A DNA stretch of 64,000 nt from Himantopus leucocephalus (lineage: Eukaryota; Chordata; Aves; Charadriiformes; Recurvirostridae). Within the stretch, counting starts at the first letter, position 1. Each line of letters begins with the position of its first letter. Below, piece after piece: positions 1 to 11,670 of the stretch. The position numbers and the translations under genes are program-made. The notes under the pieces were generated by a model that searched no databases, had not been told where the DNA came from, and worked only from the letters and a program-made list of their open reading frames with translations. The stretch covers positions 12,891,655 to 12,955,654 of the forward strand of contig RSEF01000020.1 in NCBI GenBank assembly GCA_003993805.1, given 5' to 3'.

Positions 1-2810
1 TATTATGTTATTAGTGCCTTAAAACAGGCAGATATTTTAAAAGCCTGAGTAACAGCATTTGACTCAAAGTTAGTTCTGTACTTGCTCAGAAGCAGGCAGA
101 CTCCGTCTCCTTTGATTCCTCTCAGAGTACTCCCATTTCCTGCTGCACCTTTCCAGATTTATCTCGTGCAATTGGACAGAAATCGAGGATCCATCAATTC
201 TCACCCTCAGTGCTTATCTCAGCCTGTCAGACGCCTTTCTCCTTCGCTCCTGGATAATCCCCACATGCGTGTTTTGCCTAACTACCCACTTTCTAGCATT
301 CCCTGGGCTGTTTTCTCAGCCTGCACCGTATCTTCCTTGAGAGAAGCTGAGCAAAACCAGACAGGGCACTGAAGATAACACATTCTGCCCATGTCCATGA
401 CCGGACTATCACATTATGGCCAGAAGGCTTGTTTTAGCGCAGTTATTGCCCCAGCAAGCCTGCGTAGAGAATGACTGCAAAAGAATATGAACCTGTTGCC
501 ATTGATGAATGACATCCAGTAGCTGAGATGCAAAAAAAAAAAANTGGGAATGTGCCACATAGCATCTCTTTTGATCTTTTTCAAGGAGAGGAAAAATTTA
601 CAGAATGTGTCTAGACAAAGTGATGATTCATAATCTCTGCCATGTCTTGCAACTGCTGAGGGGAGGCAGGGTACAGCCAGCATGACTTCTTTCTTCTAGG
701 CCCTTTCTGCTTTTTGGGTTTGTCACTGTTTGCTCCTGTGGAAGGGCATGGAGAAAAATTAGTCAGGAGTGTGTCTGGAGGGACAGCTCTTACGCCAAAT
801 ATTTGTGCTATTCAGCACATCCCAGCAACAGGAGATTTCACTACTTCACTGTTAATCCCTGAAAACTCAGATAATAATGAATCAGTTGTAAGGGAACTGT
901 TACTAATGTAGCCTGTTTCTCATTAGATTTGCATCCCGTGGTTGGCTGAATTTTAAGAGAAGAGAGGCCTGACTCCACGTGTAAGTATTGCCATTGAGAT
1001 GAAATACCTTTGGATGGCCTACGACTGAATAAACACAGAAGGTGCTGTAGTGGCATTAATTATTGGGTGAAAGTCTAACTATCCAGATTCTTATTTACAG
1101 GAGATAAGGGCTGCCGACTGGAAAGCCAGACAATGACCTGTGCATCTCAGCTGCATGGAGAAGTCATAAGACTTTACTCTGTTTTCAATGTATTATTAAT
1201 TTTGAGCTTATTGTGATGTTGCTAGTGATACATGTGGCAGCTCCTTTGTAATTGCCCTGTGGTAAGGCTAGGTGGAATGAGTTGGGGCAGTGTATGTGTC
1301 CTTTCCAGCAAAAATGCCCACTTCTGCTAGGTCTTTCTCACTAAACCGGTTTGACTTGTGCTAAATGTTTTTCTGAAATAACCTGTGACACCTGTGTCAC
1401 CTCCTGAATTCTTTTCTCCTAAGAGGCTTATTTCAAAATTCTTATACAGAATGAGTCAACCTCAGAGTCAGCTGTGAAGGAAGACCTGAAGGAAGATATG
1501 TCTGGCAATGCCATCTCTAAAACGTCTTCTGCAGCTGCTTTGAGCTCCAGCTGAAGGAAGACTTTCCCTCATGTCAACAATTTGCTACTTAGTTGTGCTT
1601 TGCTAATTGACTTCACAGTTTTATGGCAATTTCTCTTTCATTTATCTGATGATGTTTCACCTGTGCTGACGGTGAACAGTTCTTCAGATGTGGAGAATAA
1701 CTTTTTGGTTAGTCTTTATATACTGCAGCGTTCAATCCTGTCTTGAATGCTGAAACTATTTCTCAACTTTCTTGTAAGTTGGGAAGTGTCCAAGAAATGT
1801 AGGTTTGAGTGGAGTATCTTCTAGAATGGGTAGGTTCTGAGCTACATCGGCACAGGCCAAACTAGGGATTACTGCAGTCACAGGATTAATATTGGCAGCT
1901 TCATAACATTCAAACTGAAATCTAATACTTTTTTTTTTATTTAGAATTGACTTAACTGTTGCTTTGTATTCATTTTGACTATAGTTAATAAAATACATTA
2001 GAACACCCTTGAACTTCATTTCAACTCCTAAGATGAAAAGTAAAAAAAACCTTTGCTATATATTAATTTAGAAATAATACCAAAAGAGAGATTACAAATA
2101 CAGTAGGTGATGCTTACCTGTTTTTTTTAAACACAATGTTTATTCTATAGCTTCTGAGGAACTAGCAAGTGATTATCAGGGATCAGTGCCTCCAGGGATC
2201 ACAGAGTTAGTATAGTATGTGTTTTTTCCTAAAAAAATTAAAGTTTTATCAGGATTGGACTTTTGTGTGTCTATTTTTGGCATCCTTCAGTTGAAAAACG
2301 CACCGGCTGAACTTGCATTCCTAACCTTTTGATGGTGTTTTACTATTAATAGAAAAAAGTGTTTAATAAGTAACCAGTCTCACAGTGCGTGATAATACAT
2401 TCCCACTTCTTTGCAATCCGCTTCTGTGAACTTTATGACTTATGATACCCACTTAACAAACAATAGAGGGCTCTGCCAGGACGCCTGAGCAAGAAGGAGC
2501 AGGTGCCCGTGGTGCTGCCGGCGGCACCGCGGTGACTCAGCCCGGCGCCGCATGCGGGAGCGCAGCCCGGGCTGGCTGCTCCCGCGGTGGCAAACGTCCC
2601 CCTGGCTGGTGACCGAGCAGCCACAGCCTGAATATTCAGAACTGTGGCCAAATTGCCACAAGCTTCCTGACTCAATGTGTTTGTTGATGTAGCAGAGGAG
2701 CAGCACATGGCTGTCGGGAGGATGTGTCCCAGGGACCGGGATGCAGGGACAAGTGGCAGATGCAGGCTCACAAGTCTCAGCTGCACGTTTCTCCCAGACT
2801 CCCTAATATT
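1..2810. other. Intergenic sequence
   Basis: No gene is recognised apart from the weak terminal-exon candidate at 1,450-1,554. An A12 run is followed by an N at 544. A GC-rich patch at about 2,485-2,610, with several CpGs and a TGACTCA site, directly precedes the CR1 element. Confidence 0.6.
1450..1554 (+). CDS. Possible terminal coding exon of an unknown upstream gene
   Basis: An acceptor-like sequence (TCAAAATTCTTATACAG) is followed by 34 open codons and TGA at 1,552-1,554. The reading, NESTSESAVKEDLKEDMSGN then ISKTSSAAALSSS, is Ser/Glu/Lys-rich and looks more like a disordered tail than random translation. Possible poly(A) signals follow at 1,987 (AATAAA) and near 2,237 (ATTAAA, with a GT-rich stretch after it). 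I recognise no protein, and no upstream exon was found. A chance open frame is quite possible. Confidence 0.2.
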   Translation, partial: NESTSESAVKEDLKEDMSGNAISKTSSAAALSSS

Positions 2811-3133
2811 AGAATCATAGAATCTTAGAATCATTTAGGTTGGAAAAGACCTTTAAGATCATGAAGTCCAACCATTAACCTAGCACTGCCAAGTTACTGC
2901 TAAACTGTCACTCAGCCCACGTCTACATGTCCTTTAAATACCCCCAGGGATGGTGGCTCAACCACTTCCCTGGGCAGCCTGTTCCAATGCTTGCCAACCC
3001 TTTTGGTGAAGAAATTTTTCCTAATATCTAATCTAAACATCCCCTGGTGCAACTTGAGGCTGTTTTCTCTTGTCCTATTGCCTGTTACTTGGGAAAAAAG
3101 ACTGACCCCTACCTCACTACAACCTCCTTTCAG
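2811..3133 (-). mobile_element. CR1 LINE fragment, 3' end, 5'-truncated
   Basis: On the + strand it opens with the reverse complement of the CR1 3' tail (AGAATCATAGAATCTTAGAA) and continues through the well-known CR1 stretch around GTTGGAAAAGACCTTTAAGA and GGGCAGCCTGTTCCAATGCT. On the minus strand it encodes the end of CR1 ORF2, with [14 protein letters not shown] and [15 protein letters not shown] readable. It stops at 3,133 in the usual 5'-truncated manner. The reading is fairly intact, so the copy is moderately young. This CR1 type is typical of birds. Confidence 0.93.
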
Positions 3134-6100
3134 CGCGTTAGGAGCTGGTTTGAGTCTGAAAAGCAGGGAAGAGTCATGATTTAAGAGGAAATAAAAGATC
3201 CAGATCATTTTAAGATGCCTTGTTGCACAAAGAGAATGTGGGTCATGTGCATAAACCAAAAATGCCACCATGGGTTATGGTGCAGCAAGTGAGAGTCAGT
3301 GTCAGCGTGGGGGTAATTGGCACGTTGTAGCCATCTGACCTCGGAAGAACGGAGGAAAAAACAGCAGGAAAACCAGGCCAGGAGAGCTGCGTTTATTTCA
3401 GAGCAATGTATGACACTCTCATCTCTAATGGTATTTTTACTTGAAAGGTTAAGTGCGAAACAGAAATGGAGTGTTTGCTACTCTGTTCCAAGAATAACAT
3501 TTGAACTAATCCAGCAACTTTGATCATCCGACTACACACAATGTTTATTTGTAAAAAACATTAACATTTTTCTAGGCCCATGCGGATTTCCCCTCCTTTA
3601 GATCTCTCTACACCCCCAGTTTTCCTGTAAGGTTACAGGGATTAATCCATATTTATGTTCACATAAGAAATAAGGTGTCCATTGTTTTTACATTTTTCAA
3701 ACTGAACAGGATTAAGAGACAAATAATAAAAACATACAGAATAACTGGTTGCTCTTCCCTGCTCTTGCAAGTTAAACATTCCTTCTCACGGGCACTATTC
3801 GAGCAAGATTTCCACCAGTTCTTATCAGTTCAGAGCACACAGATACCATTCCTTGGGTAAAGGTGAAAAGGCTTACAGCCAGAATAGTGGGAGCGGAAGA
3901 TTTGGGGTGGCTGTGTCTCGGAGCTAGGCTGGGGCCAGAGTGAGTTGGCTGACAGTATAATAAATACGTGCAGATTACGACTTTCCTTCGCTAGCCCACA
4001 TGAACTCCTCTGGCTCCGATCAATTAAGCAGGAGTCCCCAGGGGACTGATGAACAGCCCGTGCCTGTTCTGAGCCAGCCCGGAGGACCCCAACTCTCGGT
4101 GGGAAAGTCAGTGCAAGTTATTTATTAGTGGTGTGTGAAAAAAGGAATGTAGCTACGTGCTGTTCTTTGAAAAGTGTTTTTCAGCCATTTTCTCTGTTTT
4201 CCGCTTATGGTTTAGTTGATGGTTTATTATTAAAGAAAACTGATCAAGCACAGGGAAATGCGTGTGGTCATTGTCACTAGCCCCAGCAGGAGGAGGTTCA
4301 AGTTACTGTATTTGCTCAGCAAGATTCTTTACGTTTACTTTGATGTAAAGCTTATGTCTCCATTAATTGTATATGTCCATCTTATGACAACATACAATAT
4401 CCTAACGCACAACATTACTTTCCTGTTTTTGATGGTAAATGGGATATGGCTGGCTGTGCTGGAAATGACCATTTCCATTTTCTAGATAGACATCATTAAA
4501 GGTACATTAGCCTTTACCTCAAGAGCCTTGTTCTAGAAGAGAATTGTCTCTAGAAGAGAATGAATTATCATTAATTTTGCATGTTAATTGCTTGTTTTTT
4601 TTGGCTAGAACTGCCAACAAAGACAGTTGTGGACATCTTGTCCAGTGAGACTTGAGTCAAGGCACTTTCTTATTGCACAGAGGATACTGAAAATATTCAC
4701 AATATAACTGGCAACAAAGACAAGAAAGTCTTTATAGCCACTGTTTTTCTTTTACCATGCCAATGTTTTGAGAACTATTATAAAAATTATCTCCCACAAC
4801 CATTCCTTCCTGAATTCCTTAAAATTTCACTGAGAATTTTCTGCTATAACTGGTTCTGTGTCAAACCTCTTTCTCTTTCACTCTCTCTGTCTCTCACCCA
4901 AAGCAGAAGCATCCTAAATCCCCCATCCTAAACCCTGAGTTTGATTTTGCATTTTCAGTTTTTCTCCCCACCGCCTGTTCTATCCATGTGTTGCACAAAG
5001 TCTTCCAAGTCCAGGTTGTTGCAGCCAACAAAAGCATTGAGTAGACAGTGGTATGCAAAAGTCTAGTTGGGGTTTTCTTTCATTTTCTTGGGCAACCTGT
5101 TAGAAAAAAGCTAGTATAAAACCATGATCAGCTCATAGGAACTTATTGCAAAAGTTTGTCCCTCCTTCTTACCAGCAATGACCTGCATGATCTGAAATGG
5201 AATATATTTGTCTCAGAGAATGGATGAGTGAGCTTGCTGGGATTATCAGGCTTGCTTATGAGTAAGAGCACTGCCCTTGCTTTCAGCAATCGTTGATCTA
5301 AAGGAAAACAGTTTGCTTCTCATCCTTTATCTTTTATTCTACACTATTAAGGGCAGAAAAAAAACATTGGAATTTGAGGCCTCAGAAACCCTGTGCTAGT
5401 TCCTTGGTAGTGTCACAGCCCATTTTACCAGCTGGGCGGCCCATAAGAGCTGTAAAATTAATTAGCTGCTGCAGAAAGTACACCAAGAATTTATTATTTT
5501 TTTTTATCAAGATGTGGCTTTTCTATACAAACAATGTTTTCAGCAGAATTCTCTTTTATAACCAGTCTCAGTCTTCAGGTATGCAACTCAGCCTACAACT
5601 TGCGGGCAGTATCTAGACCATCGAGACAATCAAAAGAGTACTCAACCCAGTCTTGGAAACGCCTTTTCTTGGGGGCAATTTGGGAATGAACAGAGAGCAG
5701 GTTGCAGGCAGGGCTCGATTGCATGGGCAGCAGCAACAGCCCAGTCCCAGCTGCTCCCTCCTCAAGCCTTTTCCCAGCATGTCCTTAAGAATTTGCTGAG
5801 CAAATTAGCTGCACATACACGGCAAATCCAGTGCTTCCAGGAAAGCATCGAGTTTTGGGAAAACATGAAATATAGTCATGTTATGTATGCACAGCAAACC
5901 TAGCTCGCACTGGGTCTACTATGTGCGTGCAGAACAAATATACAGCACGAATCCCTTATGCGATAAGGGAAAGGCCAAAGAGTGCAGCCTATCCCAACAC
6001 TGACATGAGTACGTGACCCACTCTGCCCCGTAGGAAAATAGGGGCTATACTGCTTGAGGTAAAAAAAAAAACCCTGTATTTTTCCTGTGGGCTTTAACAC

Positions 6101-9100
6101 CAGTCACCAGCTAAACAGAAACTCTTACATTTTTCAATTTTTTTTCCTTTTAATTGGAAATTTGGAGAAGAATATGTATGTAATAGAGGGTTTTTTCCCT
6201 GAAAGTGGCCCCAACCTGTGTAAACCTTCAGGTTAAGTGCTCAATTAAAAGGTCAAATTATCCAAATAGAAAACTGAAGTGTCAGGCAATAATTGTCTAC
6301 TGGACTCCGTTACCTGAAGAGTTCATTGCACACTGACCTCGTTTAAATATTATACAATTTAGTGGTCCGTGTGGTACTTCCTACAAGTTATTTATAACTC
6401 TTAAAAATCCGGAGTTAGGTAAATACCAAGATCACTCTTGCTAAGTGTTTTAATATGAAATTGCAGGATCCACAAATACAATAAAGATGCTCTTAGGATT
6501 CCCATCCAATTTTTTTCTAGGAAAAAAGCAGTCCCTATCTCTCACCAGCATAACAGAGACTTACATTTATATAATACAATATTTAAGCTATTACTAATAC
6601 TTGCTAAATAAGTCCCATTTTATGAGCCACTCCCAGGTCTCAGCTCTGTGCCCATAATTTTCCTATGTGGTATCTATTATGACTCAACATCTCAAGCTCA
6701 TTCTTTACTTTTGACCAAAAACTCAGCTGCTGTTTATACTACCTCTGCCTTTGGCAAATCAACAGGGACGGTGACATGTGGTAATCATATCCACTGTAAT
6801 CCCTGCTCAGGACCATTTCAGAAATTAATTCAATTCAATGTTTCATAACCAAGTTCTTACTTTGTAGCTGTTGTTAAAAAAAAAAGTGCTACTGCAGCTT
6901 TCAGTATCTAGTTGTGCCATTCAGTAACCCTTTGGTTATGTCCAGAAAAAGCTATTCTAGCTCATTTTCACAAATGAAGAAGGAAATATACTTGAAGGTA
7001 TTCTACTGAATAAAAGTTTCTCCGGTGGAAATAGGAGTTCTTGTTGGCTACAGCTAAACTGCAGGGCATGACTGGCGACTACATTTACCCAGAACATCCT
7101 ATGGCTCCTTTTTGTACCATACCCCAGGGAAATCAGGGGCAGGGTGAAAAGAGTTGTGCAAAAGTCTCATCCTGGCATGGACCTGGCATGCACTCGTACA
7201 TCTAAACTGGGGACTGTTCTTCTCTTTGAGCACAAGTCTGAGTGCCAAGGTTGTGCACACCATCACCTGCAAAATGCAACAGTATTTCTATAATGTTCTT
7301 GTTATTAATCTTCATGCACATCAAAGGTGGTTTCCAAAGCTTACTCAAATTGGTGGGTTCCTTTCTATTGGGTGTGAACATGATTAGATGAGGCCTGAAA
7401 TGATTCTGTCTTTTGCACTCAGCAGCCCTGACGGTGCCACATGATACACAGATCCCTTTCTCTTCTTACTTGTGTGTCCCTTCTGGCTGAAGTCACATGC
7501 AACTGCAAAAACATTAACCACTATGTCCTCTTTAAACCCAACTCACTATCAGCAGCAGGGAGGCCATAACCTGGTGTTTTCTGGGAGACGTGGTCTATTT
7601 CTGATAAGGGCTATCTAATCACTTCACAAAGTTGAAAAGAGATAGTAGGGACAAAAAAACCCCTGCCAAATATATATTACTTCTCTTTCTTTTGGAAATC
7701 TTGGGCACTGTAAGCACACATCATCTAAATACAATGATAAAAAGGCTTCCTGAGTCATCGGTTGGATTTGTTGTGAGACCTGAGTGAGTTAGCACTGACA
7801 TATGAGTCACATTAAACCATTAACCCCACCTGAAAATGTCAGCATGGACTCTATGACCCCAGGGAACAAATTTAACAACACAAAAACTTGATCTGAAAAA
7901 GCTAACTTTAGAATGAGACTAGTTGAGACCAAACATAGCCAGTCCTGTGGCTTGAGAGACAACCTGAGTCATGTCATGGCTTACACATAGTGGGGCTGTG
8001 GCTGGACAAGGAGGGGAGGTAGATGCATCTTCAGAAAGTTTCTAATGCCTAAATTGGACTTTTTGTTCAAAATGAGAACAAAAGAATAAAGCTAGAATAG
8101 GAAATAGTTTGCCTGTCCAAAGAGTTGATCATAACAGCCGGCGCATTCATGTCCTGTCCAGCCTATGCTAAAGAGAGAAACTTGATAGTCAGTTAAAGAA
8201 ATATTTAAGTTCCTCTTAATTAGCCAAGTGTCAAAGAAAAATCTTAGCTTCTCCTGGGTTTTGGTTATATTTCTTTATTTAAGAGGCAATTAAAATGATA
8301 ACATGCTGTGGGGAGTACCTAATTTTTGTTAAGGATTTATGTGCATGTCCTTTGATGATATCTACATACTACTTTCACAGCTGTGACTTATGGTTTTACT
8401 GCAGATGCTAAAAACAGACCTGGCCATGAGTATGTCACGACAAGAACAGCTCTTTTGCGGCCAAACTCTCCATTCAGTCACCACAGTCACCACAGTCTGT
8501 CTATTTTAATAACACAAAGGAAACCGTGTGAATTGTAGCAACATGAAATAAAACCAGAGCGCTTAAAAAGATCATTCTTCTTCAGGGGTTGGCGATTAAA
8601 TAGTAGAAATGTCACTTCCAGTTTGAGTTGTGCAAACATGCGCATACATGTGCAGTTAATCAGACAAGTTTGTCCTTGGTTGAAGGCAAAAGGGAACAGA
8701 TAGAAAATGCCTTTGCAGGAGGGAGGAAGTAGCTGGAAGTTCCCGTGAGGGGTTACAAGGTACGAGACTGCATGAGGGTACCCCATTTCGAGTCACAGAG
8801 TCGTTCAGAAACTGAACGATGAGGTTGATTGCCTTGCGACGCTTGCTGTCAATGAGGAAAAGGCAAGGCAGGGGATGGCTTGTTTTCTGGCAATGGAAGT
8901 TGCAGGACACAGATGTCAGAAACAGTTGTGTAAAGTATGTCCTGAACCTCAGCCCCTTGCTGACACTCGGGATTGAGGACAGATTAGGCAAACTCAGTTT
9001 CAGACTACCCTTTACCAGTTGCCAAGTGAGTCGAAATCCCATGGCAAGGTGATCTCTGCCAAATTCCCAGACAGTCCAAATCTGTTTCCAGTAATCCTAG

Positions 9101-11339
9101 GTTTGACATTTCAGATGGCCTTTAGCTTGGTGTCAAGGACAGCATATGGCAGAAAGGTGGTTTCTGCTGGGAAAATTATGCAAATTGTACTGGCTTGGAA
9201 AAAGTTTGTTGGTTTTAACAGGACTTCACTTGAGGCATTGAATTCTTTCTAATCCAGAATTCATAAACTGACTGCAAAACAATTACGCAAAGATAAACAC
9301 AGTGGACAGCTACAGACCAGACCAAACAGGTTTGGAAAGGCAAACTTCCAAAGTCATACCTACAGGAAGAGTTGAGAAGGCCAGAAGTCCACACACTCAG
9401 GTTGTAACCACTGTGATGTCCTCTGGGAACTTGCACCTGGATTGGAAGAAAATACCAAATAATGGACAAAACTGAAGCTTGCTGGAACAATGGAACCTTT
9501 TGGTGAATACAGTGCTCTCATTTGATGGAAATAATATGAAATAAAATGGCTTGTTATAAGGAATGTTCTTCTTTACTGTAGTTACCTAGATGCCATCTAA
9601 ATTACTGAACAGTCGGACCATGGAGCCATTGGAATTACTATTCCAGGTGAGACCTTTGGTCAGTCAGTGATCCCACTGTCTCCAGGAGTGATCCAAACCT
9701 TCAAAGCAAGGCACGAGACCAATGGTTTAGCTAGGTACCAAACACGTTTTTCCTTATGAGGAGTCTCTTAATGTCTAGGAAGAGATTGTCTTAAATCCTA
9801 AAATGTTTTATTTAACACTATTTCAAAAGCACATCAGCAGTAACCATTGTTATCCTGGATATTTTTTTTCCAAGTGTTAGCCAATCTCCTTTGCCATTTG
9901 TAACGGTCACTGTGTTCACCAACACACCAGCATTTGAGAAAAGGAGATGCAAAGGCTAAAACTGCGAGGTGTGAAGAAGTTGTAAAGGAGAGAGGTGTGG
10001 CAAGAGGAACAGCGTTTACCAAACTGATAAACTACAGCTTATCAGGGATACAAAGGAGCCAAATGGTGACACAGCTCTGTATATCTGAAATAATGCTCTA
10101 ATGATTAAATCCAAAAATCCCCAAGTCCATAAGAAATGCTAGCTGGGACGGCTCACCTCATGACATGTGTAGCTGACCTTACTAATCAGATTGATGGGGA
10201 AAGTGAAATGCAAGCTAGACACAGCGTGCCAGGCACTCCCCAGTGAGTCACTGTTGCAGCAGACAACATCAATGAGAAATGCTGATTGCCAGTTTTCCAT
10301 TCTTTCTTTCCCAGATATTGCTTCCTTAACATTGCCCTTCACAAATCTCTCTTTGTTATGTTGTGGAACACACTCCTCTGAACAGCTCCTTCCAGTCAGT
10401 CATCCGCCTGCAGCTCTCACCAGCTTTTGGCGTAACTGAGAAATGCAAGCGTGCGACTCAAGTGAGAGTTTGGCCTCTGAGAATCCTCATCCGCAGTTCA
10501 GAGACCGCACTCCTTCCAGCTGCCTACATCATTCACTTGTAACTAGCGAGGCACACGTTTTCCCAAATCCATTTGCAGAATTTGCAGTAGCGGCCCTTAA
10601 TAACGGCATTGCCAGACAACAGGCTGCCATTGATTTAGGGTGTTCTTTCCCTAAGTACGCACAAGTACGAGAGTTACGTATCTGTCATCAGAGCAGTGGT
10701 AATAGAGAATGACCTTCTGTTGGGCTCAGCCAATTGAAAATAGACAAATACAAAGTGATTCAGGTAAGGCTGCACAGGCAAAAGTGTATTGAGTGTGAGA
10801 ATCTAGCCCAAATCATCCTGTGTTTAATAAGGACTAAGGCAAATTGTTTTCAGCAGGTAATTCTTACACTGGCAACTAAAGTGGGAGGGAAATTGTTCTG
10901 AGATGTGAATGAAAATACTTAAATCCCATGAACAATTTTGGTAAGAAAAAAACAGGGAAAAGTATTCCAATAAATTTGCAAGCTTTGTTTTCATTTTGTA
11001 AAGTCTTGACATCTGTTTTTTTTTAATGGATTAGAGTGGGTTATGTAATGCATAGTTTCTGATCAAATAAAATTTTCCAGATGACCTAGCTCATTTGAGG
11101 ATTTCTTTTTCACTTTTTTGAGAAGTATTTTCATTTTGAGTCATCCCTGAGTAACGTTTTCCCTCACTGGGCTGCAGTGCTCATTGTTCAGAGTGAAGAG
11201 ACGTTTCCCAGATCACCTGGTGAATGCGTGACACAACTATGCAGAAAAAGAAAAAGGGGTTCCCAAATTTCAGTCTAATACCTCAAACGGAAAACTTTGG
11301 TACCTGAAGGCATTCTGTCTTACCGGGAACATCTCTGAC
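3134..11339. other. Intergenic sequence
   Basis: AT-rich non-coding sequence with no convincing exon on either strand. Three TGAGTCA sites cluster at 7,751-7,971. A short direct repeat of CAGTCACCAC lies near 8,476. Confidence 0.6.
7751..7971. promoter_or_regulatory. Cluster of three AP-1-type sites
   Basis: TGAGTCA occurs at 7,751-7,757, 7,803-7,809 and 7,965-7,971. Either orientation of this 7-mer is expected about once per 8 kb in random sequence, so three in 221 bp is unusual. AP-1/NF-E2/BACH proteins bind this motif. Enhancer function is inferred only. Confidence 0.3.
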
Positions 11340-11379
11340 CGTTCACAATAGCGCCGAGTAGCTTGAACTCCTCAGAAAC

Positions 11380-11670
11380 GAGCATTTGCACCCCAAAGCC
11401 CCAGCACCCAGGCCTGGCTTTACCCGTTTAGGAGGTCGGGGCGGTTACGCAGCAGCGAGGTTCAGCTCAAAGCAGATGCCAGGCTCGAAAACCTCTCTAG
11501 CGGACGTTGCCTTCCAAATCCCGGGGGCTGTTTCTCTGCTGCCTCTTTCGCTGTGAAGCGCCGAGCGGCGTGCGGGGCTCCCCCCGGCCGCGGTGCGCGG
11601 CTGCCATCTGCCGTCGGGCCGGGCCCGCCGCATCCCGGGGCTCCGCCACTCCGCTGATCCTCTCGGAATG
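11380..11670. promoter_or_regulatory. CpG-rich patch in the 5' flank
   Basis: CpG-dense sequence stands out sharply from AT-rich surroundings, with its core at about 11,560-11,650 (GCCGAGCGGCGTGCGGGGCT; CGTCGGGCCGGGCCCGCC). It could be a promoter or enhancer of an unannotated transcript, or a distal BCAS1 promoter. The overlapping open frames in several phases are a side effect of GC richness. T-rich and A-rich runs follow at 11,750-11,850. Confidence 0.35.
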
